Assembly: GCA_036262035.1 (NCBI GenBank)
Contig: DATAJS010000029.1
Span: forward strand, 156,616-220,615
Length of the DNA: 64,000 nt
Direction: 5' to 3'
Origin: Burkholderiales bacterium
GTDB taxonomy: Bacteria; Pseudomonadota; Gammaproteobacteria; Burkholderiales; SG8-41
Both the position numbers and the translations under genes were made by a program. Positions 38,495 through 47,635 of the stretch are shown in pieces. The notes beneath the pieces are model-generated. The model ran no database searches. It saw nothing but the letters and a program-made list of their open reading frames with translations, and was not told the origin of the DNA. Positions within the stretch are counted from its first letter, which is position 1; each line of letters opens with the position of its first letter.

Positions 38495-39316
38495 TCAGCC
38501 CCCGCTGCGCAGGAGCGCGATCACCGGCGCGGTGTCGGGCCTCACGCCGCGCCAGACGAAGAACGATTCGGCCGCCTGCTCGACCAGCATGCCGAGGCCG
38601 TCGGCCGTGCGTGCTCCCGCGTCGGCCGCAAGCTCGAGAAACGGTGTTGCCCGCCCGTACACCATGTCGTACGCCAGGGCGCCTCGCGCAAACACCGTCT
38701 TGCCGAGCGCCGGCATCTCGCCGGAGAGCCCCGCGGAAGTCGCATTGATCACGACGTCGAACGCGCGCCCCCCAAGCGCGTCGTAGCCGATACCGATGAG
38801 ATCGGCGCCGGGGTAATAGCCCGCGAAGCGCTGCGCCAGGGCGACCGCCTTCTCCACGGTGCGGTTGGCGATGACGAGGCACGCGGGCTGCCGGTCGAGC
38901 AGCGGCCCGCACACCCCGAACGAAGCGCCGCCCGCCCCCACCAGCAGCACGCGCCGGCCCGCGATCTCGCAGCCGAGATTGACCGTGAGATCGCGCACGA
39001 GCCCGACGCCGTCGGTGTTGTCTCCGGCGATGCCGTCGGCGCCGAACGCAAGCGTGTTCACGGCGCCGGCCTGTTCGGCGCGCACGCTGGACCTCGAAGC
39101 GAGCGCGTGCGCGCGATGCTTGAACGGGACGGTGACGTTGAGACCGCGGCCGCCCTCGTCGCCGAAGCGCTGCACCGCCGCCTCGAACTCGGCGAGCTCG
39201 GCATGGAGCTTTTCGTACGCGATGTCTTCGCCGGTCTGCCGCGCGAACTCGGCATGGATGCGCGGGGACTTGCTGTGGGCGACGGGATTGCCGATGACGG
39301 CGTAGCGATCGGTCAT
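38495..39316 (-). CDS. aroE: Shikimate dehydrogenase (AroE)
   Basis: Reduces 3-dehydroshikimate with NADPH. The 273-residue enzyme has the shikimate-binding NPVAHSKSPRIHAEFA at the start, the catalytic lysine region NVTVPFKHRAHALA, GDNTDGVGLV with its aspartate, and the NADPH loop GAGGASFGV. It lies between the TonB-like gene (four bases upstream) and mtgA, probably in one operon. Confidence 0.95.
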   Translation of the reverse strand: MTDRYAVIGNPVAHSKSPRIHAEFARQTGEDIAYEKLHAELAEFEAAVQRFGDEGGRGLNVTVPFKHRAHALASRSSVRAEQAGAVNTLAFGADGIAGDNTDGVGLVRDLTVNLGCEIAGRRVLLVGAGGASFGVCGPLLDRQPACLVIANRTVEKAVALAQRFAGYYPGADLIGIGYDALGGRAFDVVINATSAGLSGEMPALGKTVFARGALAYDMVYGRATPFLELAADAGARTADGLGMLVEQAAESFFVWRGVRPDTAPVIALLRSGG

Positions 39317-39320
39317 GAGC

Positions 39321-40334
39321 CTATTCGGTCCGCACGTGGCCCGCGGACGTGAAGGTCCACCACCGCGTGATGTAGAGGATGTCGGTATCGCGCGCCATGT
39401 ACGGCGGGAATGCGGAGAAAGGCGCGGCGAGCTCGACGATGCGCCGCGCGCCGTCGTCGAGGAATTTGTAGCCCGAAGGGCGCTCGACGATGATGTTCGC
39501 CAGCGAGCCGTCCGACCGGATGGCGACGGTGACGAGCAGGTGCGCCTGCAGGCTGAGCCCGCGCGCCTGGATCGGGTAGTTGAGCTCGCCCACGCGCTCG
39601 ACCTTCTGCCGCCAGTCCTCCACGTAGCGCGCGAACGGCACCTCTTTCGCGCGGGCCGCCACGTACCGCGCGCGCGGACGCTCCTGGTACGCCTTGAGAT
39701 CGCGCTCGATGATCGCTTCCTGGCGCGCGATCTCGAAGCTCTTCTGCAGGAGGTCCGACGTCTGCACGCCCGCAGCCGCGTCGAGCTTGACCTGGGTGTC
39801 GGGCTTCGACGCCTCGGGCGCGGTCTCGACGCTCGCTTTCGACTGGATCTGCGTCATGAGCTGCTTCGCTTCGTGCTCGAGCGCGTCGACCTTGCGCAGC
39901 GCGAGCTGCACGTCGGCTTCGAGCTTCTGGTCGGGCAGGACGGGCAGCGGGCTCGTCGCCCGCACCTTCTCGTCGGTATTGCCGCCGCCGTCGAGGTTGT
40001 GCTGCGCCAGCACGTCGGCTTTCTTCGGCGCGCTCTTCGACTGCGCGTTGACCAGCACGATCTCGAGCTTGGGCGAAAGGAGGTCGTGCAGGGGGCGCGG
40101 CGGGAGCTGCACCCCGACGCCGGCGATGAGGAGCACGTGCAAGACGAGCGAGCCGATGATCGCGAAGCGCATCCGCGTCCCGAGCGACGCGCGGCGGGTG
40201 CGGCGGTTGAGCCGTCGCTCGAGCCGGTCGATCCGCGCCTCGAGCCTCGCGACGGCGCCTTGCCACCGCGAATGGCGCGAATGCTTCGCGCGCCGCGGTA
40301 ACGGAACGACCTTGGGCTTACGCTTCAAAGCCAT
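39321..40334 (-). CDS. TonB family energy-transducer-like protein
   Basis: A 337-residue protein with a basic cytoplasmic N-terminus (about 55 residues), one membrane segment (about 56-76, IIGSLVLHVLLIAGVGV), a long helical periplasmic region (about 130-225) and a TonB C-terminal domain (LSLQAHLLVTVAIRSDGSLA). It lacks the proline-rich XPXP spacer of classical TonB and has a coiled-coil-like region instead. No exbB or exbD is adjacent. It starts the aroE-mtgA operon. Confidence 0.82.
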   Translation of the reverse strand: MALKRKPKVVPLPRRAKHSRHSRWQGAVARLEARIDRLERRLNRRTRRASLGTRMRFAIIGSLVLHVLLIAGVGVQLPPRPLHDLLSPKLEIVLVNAQSKSAPKKADVLAQHNLDGGGNTDEKVRATSPLPVLPDQKLEADVQLALRKVDALEHEAKQLMTQIQSKASVETAPEASKPDTQVKLDAAAGVQTSDLLQKSFEIARQEAIIERDLKAYQERPRARYVAARAKEVPFARYVEDWRQKVERVGELNYPIQARGLSLQAHLLVTVAIRSDGSLANIIVERPSGYKFLDDGARRIVELAAPFSAFPPYMARDTDILYITRWWTFTSAGHVRTE

Positions 40335-40369
40335 GGCTGAGCATTGTACCTTGGAGCGAAAAGCTTTTT

Positions 40370-40479
40370 GACCGCCAAGGACGCAAAGGACGCCAAGGAA
40401 CCCTTCTTCAGGCGCGTCGTCATGCGCTCGCGATGTTCAAGAAGCGCTTTTCCTTTGCGTCCTTTGCGTCCTTTGCGGT
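40370..40479. repeat. CAAAGGACG/CGTCCTTTG tandem-inverted repeat, copy 3
   Basis: The left arm is GACCGCCAAGGACGCAAAGG followed by ACGCCAAGG (40370-40398). The right arm (40451-40479) is CCTTTGCGTCCTTTGCGTCC followed by TTTGCGGTT. About 52 loop bases separate them. It ends nine bases before the RNase II stop codon. Confidence 0.85.
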
Positions 40480-40488
40480 TGATTGCTT

Positions 40489-42354
40489 TTAGACGTTCGC
40501 TTCAGCGGCAGCCGGCTCGACGATGCGCTCGAACTCGGCGTGGAAGGACAGATCGAGCAGATCGATCTTCGAGAGGTCGAGAACGACCTGGGTACCCGGC
40601 TTGACCTGCGGCACCGACGGCACGCGCGCGACGACCGGCAGCTCGTCGAAACGCACGAGATTCTCGCGCAGCACCGTCGCGACGACGCTCGTCACGTTCT
40701 CCTGGAGCAGCCAGCGCAGACACCAGTAGCGCTCCATCTGGCGCTGGAACTCGTTGTAGATGTCGTACGCCGACTCGAACTCGCGCATGACCGCGAGCAG
40801 CTGCTCGTCTTTCCCCGAATACGGCGGCGTCTCTGCGCTCGCGAGCGCGGCGATCTGGCGCTGGTTGACGAGGTCGACGTAACGGCGCAGCGGCGAGCTC
40901 GCCCAGAGGTACTGCTCGACGCCCAGGCCGACGTGCGCCGACGGCACCGTGCTCATGCGCACCTTGCCGCCGCCCTGCACGCGGTAGATGGCGCCGGCCC
41001 CCGCCTCCGCGAGCTGCCGGCCCCACGTGCTGTTCACGAAGATCATCAGCTCCGACACGAGCTTGTCGATGGGCGTGCCTCGGAAGCGCCGGATGATCTC
41101 GATGCGGTCGTTCTCGACGCGGAAATTGTACTCGGCGCGCTGCTCGCCTTCGGGCTGGTCGCCGCGGCGGGCTTTCTCGAGCTGCCCCGCCCACTGCCAG
41201 AGCCGCGCGAGCTCCCTGCCGTACGCGTGCTCGATCTCTCCGAGCGCGATGCTTTCCTCGTTGAAGTGCATCTCGAGCGGCTCGTGCCTGAGATTGTGCG
41301 CGATCCTTACTCGCTCGACGCGGGTCTCGGTCGACACCGCCTCGCCTGCCGGCGTCACCTCGACGTACATCGATACCGACGGACACTCGACGCCTTCGGC
41401 CAGGGTGTAACGATCGATCGTGGTCGGCGGCAGCATGGTGATCTTGCCGCCCGGGAAGTACACCGTGGACAGCCGTTCGCGCGCGACCTCGTCGAGCGCG
41501 CTGCCGACGGAGACGCCGAGCGCCGGCGCCGCGATGTGTATGCCGATGCGCGTGTTGCCGTTCGGCAGGTCGGCCACCGAAAACGCGTCGTCGATCTCGG
41601 TCGTGCTGGTGTCGTCGATGCTGAACGCGACCGCTTCCGAGAGCGGCAGCTCGCGCGCGATCGGCTCGGGCAGCGGCGCCTCGCTCTTCGGGCCTTTCGG
41701 CAGGTTCTCGAAGACGAAACGATTGAGATGGAAGTCGTGCGTCGACGGAATGCCGCCGCAGCGCTCGATGACGCGCACCGGCGTCATCTTCATCGCCGCG
41801 CTCGCCTCTTCGAGCGCTTTCCATTCGTTCGCGTTCTTGTCGGGCTTGTAGAGCAGCACGTCGAGCATCGGCCTGAATTCTTCGGGCAGCGTGCCCGACG
41901 TGAGCTGCGCCACGTATTTCTCGCGCGCGATCGCCTGCTGCTTCTTGCGCTCGACGCTCGCGAGCGCGGCTTTCAGAGCGGTCTCGGGGGCGGCCTTGTA
42001 GCGGCCCCGCGAGCGCTTGTAGAAGTACATCGGCGCGCCGTGCAGCTTGAGCAGCACCGCGCCCGCCTCGACCGAGCCCGGCGCGCGGCCGTAGTACTCG
42101 CGCGCGAGGTCCTCGTAGCCGAACTCCTCTTGGCTGGACACTTCCCAGAGAAAGTCGAGGTCGAGCTCGTCCGCCGCCGCCTGCGCCTGCGCCATGAAAT
42201 CGGCGATGCCGGGCTGCTCGAAGCGGAAGACGACCGCGGCCGATTTGATCTTGGAGCGCTTGCCGTGCGGCGCTTCGACCTGGAGCGAGGTGTTGTTGTC
42301 GGCGAGGACCGAGCCGACTTTGAGCGCGCCCTCCTCTTCGTAGAAAACGTTCAT
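40489..42354 (-). CDS. RNase II/R family exoribonuclease (RNB domain)
   Basis: A 621-residue 3'-5' exoribonuclease. The RNB catalytic core has the aspartates in FSIDDTSTTEIDDAFSV, followed by GIHIAAPALGV and YFPGGKITMLPPT. The active-site arginine region is WASSPLRRYVDLVNQRQIAAL. The N-terminal part (about 1-225) is divergent from E. coli RNase II. A C-terminal S1-like domain is present (VKPGTQVVLDLSKIDLLDL). This form is common in Betaproteobacteria near aroE and mtgA. Confidence 0.9.
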   Translation of the reverse strand: MNVFYEEEGALKVGSVLADNNTSLQVEAPHGKRSKIKSAAVVFRFEQPGIADFMAQAQAAADELDLDFLWEVSSQEEFGYEDLAREYYGRAPGSVEAGAVLLKLHGAPMYFYKRSRGRYKAAPETALKAALASVERKKQQAIAREKYVAQLTSGTLPEEFRPMLDVLLYKPDKNANEWKALEEASAAMKMTPVRVIERCGGIPSTHDFHLNRFVFENLPKGPKSEAPLPEPIARELPLSEAVAFSIDDTSTTEIDDAFSVADLPNGNTRIGIHIAAPALGVSVGSALDEVARERLSTVYFPGGKITMLPPTTIDRYTLAEGVECPSVSMYVEVTPAGEAVSTETRVERVRIAHNLRHEPLEMHFNEESIALGEIEHAYGRELARLWQWAGQLEKARRGDQPEGEQRAEYNFRVENDRIEIIRRFRGTPIDKLVSELMIFVNSTWGRQLAEAGAGAIYRVQGGGKVRMSTVPSAHVGLGVEQYLWASSPLRRYVDLVNQRQIAALASAETPPYSGKDEQLLAVMREFESAYDIYNEFQRQMERYWCLRWLLQENVTSVVATVLRENLVRFDELPVVARVPSVPQVKPGTQVVLDLSKIDLLDLSFHAEFERIVEPAAAEANV

Positions 42355-42420
42355 CGGTAGAGCGGGCGGCGGGCGATCACTGGGAGGGAAAGAACCGCCG
42401 GGGAAGGCGGCGGAAGCGGA

Positions 42421-43011
42421 TTATACCGGGAGGACGCCCCCGCCCGGCGTCACCCCGCAGAACGCGAGGGCGGCGTCCATGTGGTCGGCGAAATCCGAAA
42501 AACCGTGGTCGCCGCCTTCGATGACCTGTTGGTCGGCGCCGCGGTAGCGCTCGACCGCCGCGCGATAGTCGAGCACCTCGTCACCGGTCTCGACCATGAG
42601 GAGATAGCGCTCCGGCGTCACGCGCCCGACCTCGAGCGCGCGCAGCGCATCGACGTCCTCCGCGGTGAGGACGTCGTGGGCGCCGGTATAGAGATTGGTC
42701 TGCGGGCCTACGTATTGCGCGAGGAGCTCGTACGGCCGTACCGCCGGATTCACCAGCACCGCACGCACGCCGTATTTCTCCGCGAGCCACGTCGCGTAAT
42801 AACCGCCGAGCGAGCTCCCGATCAGCGACACGCCGCATTCGAGGTGCGCCTCGACCAGCGGTTGCAGCATCGCCACCGCCTGCGTCGGCCGCAGCGGGAG
42901 CTCGGGCGTGGCGATCTCGCGCCCGCGCCGGAGCTCCGCCATGCGGCGGCGGAGCAGGCCGGCTTTGAAGGACAGGGCGGAGCTCAGGAAGCCGTGGATG
43001 TAGATGATCAA
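42421..43011 (-). CDS. yqiA: YqiA-type alpha/beta hydrolase (esterase)
   Basis: A 196-residue esterase of the UPF0227/YqiA family. It starts MIIYIHGFLSSALSFKAGLL, has the nucleophile elbow GSSLGG (S67), an acid in VETGDEVLDY, and the histidine in EGGDHGFSDFADH. The natural substrate is unknown. A GTGACGG tandem-inverted repeat lies directly upstream of the start, so its promoter must be within or beyond that element. Confidence 0.88.
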   Translation of the reverse strand: MIIYIHGFLSSALSFKAGLLRRRMAELRRGREIATPELPLRPTQAVAMLQPLVEAHLECGVSLIGSSLGGYYATWLAEKYGVRAVLVNPAVRPYELLAQYVGPQTNLYTGAHDVLTAEDVDALRALEVGRVTPERYLLMVETGDEVLDYRAAVERYRGADQQVIEGGDHGFSDFADHMDAALAFCGVTPGGGVLPV

Positions 43012-43139
43012 AGTGACGGATAGAACGGTGACGGGTGAATCGGTGACGGAGGAAACGGTGACGGGTTACGGTGACGCGACGCCTTTCGTCACCGCTTTAT
43101 CCGTCACCGCACTATCCGTCACCGCCTCATCCGTCACTT
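43012..43139. repeat. GTGACGG/CCGTCAC tandem-inverted repeat
   Basis: The left part (43013-43076) has about five GTGACGG-type words with variable six-to-nine-base spacers. The right part (43086-43139) has four CCGTCAC words. The two sides can pair into a long interrupted hairpin. It fills the entire gap between the amidase gene and yqiA. Confidence 0.85.
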
Positions 43140-43140
43140 T

Positions 43141-44334
43141 TTAAGCGGCGGCCGCCAGGCGGCGAGCGATCCCCAGCAGCATCATGTCGCTGTCGCGCGG
43201 CCCGATCAGCGACAGCCCGATCGGGCAGCCGTTGAGGCGGCCGAGGGGAAGGTTGAGCTGCGGCAGGCGCGAGAGCCCTGCGATGCAGAGCAGGGTCAGC
43301 GAGCGCGCGCGGAAGTCTTCGGTCGTCTTGGGATCGGCGCCGACCAGCGGCGCGATGGCGGGAACGGTCGGCAGGGCGAGCACCGCGTCGTCGCGCAGCA
43401 GGCCGCGCATGCGCTCGGTGATCTCCTCGCGCCGCTTGCTCGCGGGGCCGACTTCGGACGCGGGTATGGTCGACGACCACTCGATGCGTTGGCGCACACC
43501 GGGTCCGAGCTGTGGCCTGGTCTCGGTGACCCATGCGCCGTGCGCCTGCCACGCCTCAAAGCCCTGCAAGGTGCGAAAGACGTCGAGCCAGTTGACGAGG
43601 CCTTCGTTGCTGACGGTGAGCTTCGACGACTTGCCGACGAGCGCGACGACGCGATCCAGCGCCGGCTGTACCGCCGCGGCTGCCGCGTGGCCCGCGAGCT
43701 CGAACGCGTCGTCGGCGATCAGCACGCGCTTGGGAGTGGTGTTGTCGCGCTCCTCGGCGAGCAGCACCGCGCCGACGCGCTCCATGATCTCGGGATCGCG
43801 CGCGAACCATCCGGCGACGTCGAAGCTCGCGGCGAGCGGCCGCGCGCCTTCGAGCGAGACGCGGCCGTGCGTCGGCCGCAGGCCGTAGATCCCGGTGAGG
43901 CTCGCCGGCGCGCGCACCGAGCCGCCGGTGTCGCTGCCGAGCGCGAAGTCGACGAGGCCGCCCGCGACCGCCGACGCCGAACCGCTCGAAGAGCCGCCGC
44001 AGATGCGTCCCGGCGCGTTGACGTTGACCGGCGTGCCGTAATGATGGTTCTCGCCGTGCAGGCTGAACGTGAGCTCGTCGGTGTGAGTCTTGCCGACCAT
44101 GTCCGCACCGGCGTCGAGCAGCTGTTGCACGATCGGGGCGGTGGTCTTCGCGGCGTCGTGCGTGCGCAGCCAGTCGGGACTGCCGAAACCCGTCTTGTGG
44201 CCTTTAACGTCGTAGATGTCCTTGGCGCCGAACGTGAGGCCCGCAAGCGGTCCCTGGTCCGAGCCTTCGACCGCGACGTGCGTGTGCCGCGTGAATGCGC
44301 CGAGCTCGTCGCGCTCGAGGATGTCGTCGTCCAT
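43141..44334 (-). CDS. Amidase signature family enzyme
   Basis: A 397-residue hydrolase with the Ser-cisSer-Lys triad of the amidase signature family: lysine in GLTFGAKDIYDVKG (K38), the serine cluster in CGGSSSGSASAVAGG (about 115-117) and nucleophile S139 in GSDTGGSVRAPAS. The protein is shorter than GatA and is not next to gatB or gatC, so it is probably a metabolic amidase rather than the tRNA amidotransferase. It ends four bases before the mpl start is reached on the minus strand, so mpl and this gene form an operon. Confidence 0.87.
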   Translation of the reverse strand: MDDDILERDELGAFTRHTHVAVEGSDQGPLAGLTFGAKDIYDVKGHKTGFGSPDWLRTHDAAKTTAPIVQQLLDAGADMVGKTHTDELTFSLHGENHHYGTPVNVNAPGRICGGSSSGSASAVAGGLVDFALGSDTGGSVRAPASLTGIYGLRPTHGRVSLEGARPLAASFDVAGWFARDPEIMERVGAVLLAEERDNTTPKRVLIADDAFELAGHAAAAAVQPALDRVVALVGKSSKLTVSNEGLVNWLDVFRTLQGFEAWQAHGAWVTETRPQLGPGVRQRIEWSSTIPASEVGPASKRREEITERMRGLLRDDAVLALPTVPAIAPLVGADPKTTEDFRARSLTLLCIAGLSRLPQLNLPLGRLNGCPIGLSLIGPRDSDMMLLGIARRLAAAA

Positions 44335-44338
44335 ATGG

Positions 44339-45694
44339 TTATCTCCCTGGTTGTGCGAGCGCGTCCAGCAGCTTCTGGTGGACGCCGCCGAAACCGCCGT
44401 TGCTCATGACGAGCACGTGATCGCCCGCCTTCGCGGCCGCCGCTATCGCCCCGACGAGCTCGCCGAGATCGGCGTGCACGCTCGCCTTGGCGCCGAGCGG
44501 TTGGAGCGCTACGCCGGCGTCCCAGGTGAGGCCGCCGCTGTAGCAGAACACGCGATCGGCGGCCGCGAGGCTGCCCGGGAGCGCCTGCTTCATCACGCCG
44601 AGCTTCATGGTGTTCGACCGCGGCTCGACGACGGCCAGTATGCGCGCGCCGTCGACTTTGGCGCGCAGGCCCGCGAGGGTCGTCTCGATCGCCGTCGGAT
44701 GGTGCGCGAAGTCGTCGTACACCGTCACCTCGCGCACCACGCCGCGCACTTCCATGCGGCGCTTGACGTTCCCGAAGCGCGCGAGGGCCTCGATGGCGAC
44801 GGCCGGCGCTATGCCCGCATGGCGCGCGGCCGCGATCGCCGCGAGCGCGTTCGAGCGGTTGTGCGCGCCGAGGAGATCCCAGCGCACCGTGCCCTGGGCC
44901 TTGCGCTGCAAAAGCACGTCGAAAGCGCCGTCACGGCCGGCGGGTCCGGCCTGCCAGCCGCGCTCGTCATCGAAGCGCTCGATCGGCGTGTAGCTCGCGC
45001 GCGCGAGCACGCGCTCGAGGTTCGCATCGGCGCCGTTGGTGGCGATCAGGCCCGACTGGGGCAGCGTGCGCACGAAGTGATGGAACTGGGTCTCGATCGC
45101 GGCGAGGTCGGGAAAGATGTCGGCGTGATCGAACTCGAGGTTGTTGAGCACCGCGGTACGCGCGGGGTAGTGCACGAACTTGGACCGTTTGTCGAAGAAC
45201 GCGGTGTCGTACTCGTCGGCTTCGATCACGAAGAAGTCGGTGCCGCCGAGCCGCGCGGACACCCCGAAGTTCTGCGGCACCCCGCCGATCAGGAAGCCCG
45301 GCTGCAAGCCGCCGTGCTCGAGTATCCACGCCAGCATCGAGCTCGTCGTGGTCTTGCCATGAGTGCCGGCGACGGCGAGGACCCAGCGGCCGTGCAGCAC
45401 GTGATCGTGCAGCCACTGCGGTCCCGACACGTAGCGATGACCCTTGTCCAGGATCGCTTCCATCAGCGGATTGCCGCGGGTGATCACGTTGCCGATCACG
45501 AACACGTCGGGATTCAGCGCGAGCTGGTCGGCGCCGTAGCCTTCGATGAGCTCGATGCCCTGGCTTTGGAGCTGGGTGCTCATGGGCGGATAGACGTTGG
45601 CGTCGCAACCGGTGACCTTGTGGCCGGCTTCGCGCGCGAGCACCGCAAGCCCGCCCATGAACGTGCCGCAGATGCCGAGGATGTGGATGTGCAT
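44339..45694 (-). CDS. mpl: UDP-MurNAc:tripeptide ligase Mpl
   Basis: Mpl reattaches recycled L-Ala-gamma-D-Glu-meso-DAP peptide to UDP-MurNAc. The 451-residue Mur ligase has the start MHIHILGICGTFMGGLAVLA, typical of Mpl, the ATP-binding AGTHGKTTTSSMLAWILEHG (P-loop near residue 113), EADEYDTAFFDKRSKFVHY and the C-terminal AVVEPRSNTMKLGVMK. The gene order mpl-amidase is not diagnostic. Confidence 0.93.
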   Translation of the reverse strand: MHIHILGICGTFMGGLAVLAREAGHKVTGCDANVYPPMSTQLQSQGIELIEGYGADQLALNPDVFVIGNVITRGNPLMEAILDKGHRYVSGPQWLHDHVLHGRWVLAVAGTHGKTTTSSMLAWILEHGGLQPGFLIGGVPQNFGVSARLGGTDFFVIEADEYDTAFFDKRSKFVHYPARTAVLNNLEFDHADIFPDLAAIETQFHHFVRTLPQSGLIATNGADANLERVLARASYTPIERFDDERGWQAGPAGRDGAFDVLLQRKAQGTVRWDLLGAHNRSNALAAIAAARHAGIAPAVAIEALARFGNVKRRMEVRGVVREVTVYDDFAHHPTAIETTLAGLRAKVDGARILAVVEPRSNTMKLGVMKQALPGSLAAADRVFCYSGGLTWDAGVALQPLGAKASVHADLGELVGAIAAAAKAGDHVLVMSNGGFGGVHQKLLDALAQPGR

Positions 45695-45752
45695 CAGATG
45701 CTGCAGGAGTCAGGATTCAGGATTCAGCAGGCGGACCTGCCGGTCCGCAGCT

Positions 45753-46106
45753 TCAGGCGCGGAAGATGAAGTATACCGCCCCGAGGAGACACAGCCCGGC
45801 GTAGAGGTAGTTCATGCGGACCGGCTCGCCCATGTAAAGCACCGCGAACGGCACGAACACCGAGAGCGTCACCACCTCCTGCAGGATCTTCAGCTGCGCG
45901 AGGTTCATCGCCGTGAAGCCGAGGCGGTTCGCCGGGACCTGCACGAGGTATTCGAAGAACGCGATACCCCAACTGACGAGGGCGGCTATCCACCACGGTT
46001 TCGAATTGAGATTCTTGAGGTGCCCGTACCACGCGAAAGTCATGAAGAGGTTGGATACGGCGAGCATGAGCGCCGTCGGTACGAGCGGATGCGCGAGCAC
46101 TGCCAT
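45753..46106 (-). CDS. DUF486/DMT-type small membrane protein
   Basis: A 117-residue protein with four membrane segments, starting MAVLAHPLVPTALMLAVSNL. Motifs FAWYGHLKNLN, WGIAFFEYLVQVPANR and ILQEVVTLSVFVPFAVLYMG fit the DUF486 family related to small drug/metabolite transporters. Function unknown. It is divergent from the CobW-like gene, with 55 bases between starts. Confidence 0.87.
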   Translation of the reverse strand: MAVLAHPLVPTALMLAVSNLFMTFAWYGHLKNLNSKPWWIAALVSWGIAFFEYLVQVPANRLGFTAMNLAQLKILQEVVTLSVFVPFAVLYMGEPVRMNYLYAGLCLLGAVYFIFRA

Positions 46107-46161
46107 GGATGTCCCGGGGGGAAGGTCACGAAGGGGCGCAATTATAATGGGGGCGCCTCGT

Positions 46162-46683
46162 ATGTCCGTCTCCGCCCTCCTCGTCACCGGCGCTACCGGC
46201 GCCGGCAAGACGACTTACCTTTCCCGCCTGATCGCGCAGCGGCCCGCTGCGGCGCGCTGGGCCGTGCTGGTCAACGATTTCGGAGAGGCGAGGCTGCGCA
46301 CGGGACCCGGCCTCGCGGTGCGCGAGGTCGCGGGCTGCATCTGCTGCTCGGGACAGGTGTCGCTGCGCACGGCGATCGTCGCGCTCCTGCGCGACGGGCC
46401 GGAACGGCTGCTGATCGAAGCGTCGGCGGCAGCCCATCCGGACGCGATCGTGCACGTGCTGAACGAGCCCGGTATCGCGTCGGCGGTGACGCTGGAGCGC
46501 ACGGTGTGCGTCGCCGATCCCGCACAGGCGCTCGATCCGCGTTACGCGAATCTCGAGCTCTACCGGGAGCAGGTGAAGGCGGCGGATGAGGTGGTGCTGA
46601 GCAAGACCGACGCTCGTGCAGAGGAAGCGCTGCGCGCAATGGGCGCACAGCGCATAGAGCACGTCATTCCCGACCCGCGATAG
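46162..46683 (+). CDS. Short CobW/G3E-type GTPase
   Basis: A 173-residue P-loop protein with GATGAGKTT (10-18), the metal-binding CxCC motif of the G3E/CobW/UreG family (GCICCSGQ, C59, C61, C62) and a guanine-specificity element SKTD. It lacks the C-terminal CobW_C domain found in longer metallochaperones. A likely role is delivery of zinc or another metal to an enzyme, but no client is nearby. A TATAAT at 46143-46148 precedes it. An in-frame ATG at 46147 would add five residues. Confidence 0.8.
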   Translation: MSVSALLVTGATGAGKTTYLSRLIAQRPAAARWAVLVNDFGEARLRTGPGLAVREVAGCICCSGQVSLRTAIVALLRDGPERLLIEASAAAHPDAIVHVLNEPGIASAVTLERTVCVADPAQALDPRYANLELYREQVKAADEVVLSKTDARAEEALRAMGAQRIEHVIPDPR

Positions 46684-46692
46684 CGGAAGAGA

Positions 46693-46749
46693 TCGGGAAT
46701 CCATTTGACGTTGAGTTCAAAATGGATCCCCGCCTTCGCGGGGATGACC
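46693..46749. repeat. Dispersed palindromic repeat with AAAATGGA core, copy 3
   Basis: TCGGGAATCCATTTGACGTT is followed by GAGTTCAAAATGGATCCCCG and CCTTCGCGGGGATGACC. It shares the ATTTGACGTT..AAAATGGA arrangement with the copies near 6.2 and 14.4 kb. It sits in the convergent gap between the GTPase and cytochrome P460 genes. Confidence 0.75.
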
Positions 46750-46761
46750 AGGTGCCTGGCG

Positions 46762-47574
46762 TCACCTGGTCACTTCGAGGGAACCCTTCATCCCGGGGTG
46801 CAGGCCGCAGATATAGCCGATCGTGCCGGCGTCGTTGAACGTGAGCGACGCGCTCTGGCCCTTCAGCAGCACCGCGGTACGAAGCTGCTTGTCGACGATC
46901 GTGATCTGGTGCGGCGAGTCGTCGCCGTTGGTCCACGTGACGGGTTGCCCCGCGACGACTTTCAGCGTGTTCGGACCGAAGGCGAAGCCGTTGATGTTGA
47001 CGTCGTGCTGCCCCGACTTCATCGCGACCGGGCCCGTCGGGAACTTGCCCGCGAGCTGCGCGAGCGAGATCACGTAGTCCTGCCGCTCGTGGGGCTTGTG
47101 GCACTCGAAGCACGCCTTGATGCCGGCGTTGGCCTTCTCGTTCGGTTTGCCGTCCGCGGTGAAAGCGGCGTACTGCCAGTCGGCGTTACGCCACGCCTCC
47201 GGCACCGAAGCGCCCCAGCCCGAGCGCTTCTCCATGACCGTGACGCCGGTGAGATTGCCTTTGACGAAGCGCCCTTTGCCGTCCTTCTCGGGAATGCCCT
47301 TGTCGTCGACTTTCGCGCTGAAGATCGCCATCGCGATCTTCGCGCCGTCGGGAATCGGCCGCCCCTCGCGGACCGCTTTCACGACCTCCGGGCTGGTATA
47401 GAGCTCGCGGTGCTGCTTGCTGTCGTAGCGGTCTACGGTCGCGTAGAGCTGCCACTTCTGGTAGTCGGCGGGATAGGTGATGAGCTCGGGACGATCTGCC
47501 GAAACCGTCGATGCGACGAACGCACCGGCCACGGCCGAAGCCGCGCCGGCGAACAACGCGATGCGTGATTTCAT
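46762..47574 (-). CDS. Cytochrome P460-cupredoxin fusion protein
   Basis: A 270-residue exported protein (signal MKSRIALFAGAASAVAGAFV, cleaved near residue 26). Residues about 33-172 resemble the cytochrome P460 family, with one heme c site (CFECH, 155-159). Residues about 185-270 form a cupredoxin domain with type I copper ligands H222 (DSPHQI), C256 (YICGLHPGM), H259 and M262. P460 enzymes oxidise hydroxylamine and cytochrome c'-beta relatives bind NO. The attached copper domain could pass electrons to or from the heme. The ATG at 47574 follows AAGGGGG. No hydroxylamine or ammonia oxidation genes are adjacent. Confidence 0.82.
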   Translation of the reverse strand: MKSRIALFAGAASAVAGAFVASTVSADRPELITYPADYQKWQLYATVDRYDSKQHRELYTSPEVVKAVREGRPIPDGAKIAMAIFSAKVDDKGIPEKDGKGRFVKGNLTGVTVMEKRSGWGASVPEAWRNADWQYAAFTADGKPNEKANAGIKACFECHKPHERQDYVISLAQLAGKFPTGPVAMKSGQHDVNINGFAFGPNTLKVVAGQPVTWTNGDDSPHQITIVDKQLRTAVLLKGQSASLTFNDAGTIGYICGLHPGMKGSLEVTR

Positions 47575-47635
47575 GGCCACCCCCTTGTTGTGAAGCAGGC
47601 GGCAAGCGTCCGCTGATCGCCTGCGTCCGGACAGG

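Noticed and set aside
43012..43139. GTGACGG element considered as a riboswitch or operator array
   Set aside because: It shares its architecture with other intergenic elements that have unrelated words, so a specific ligand or regulator is not supported.
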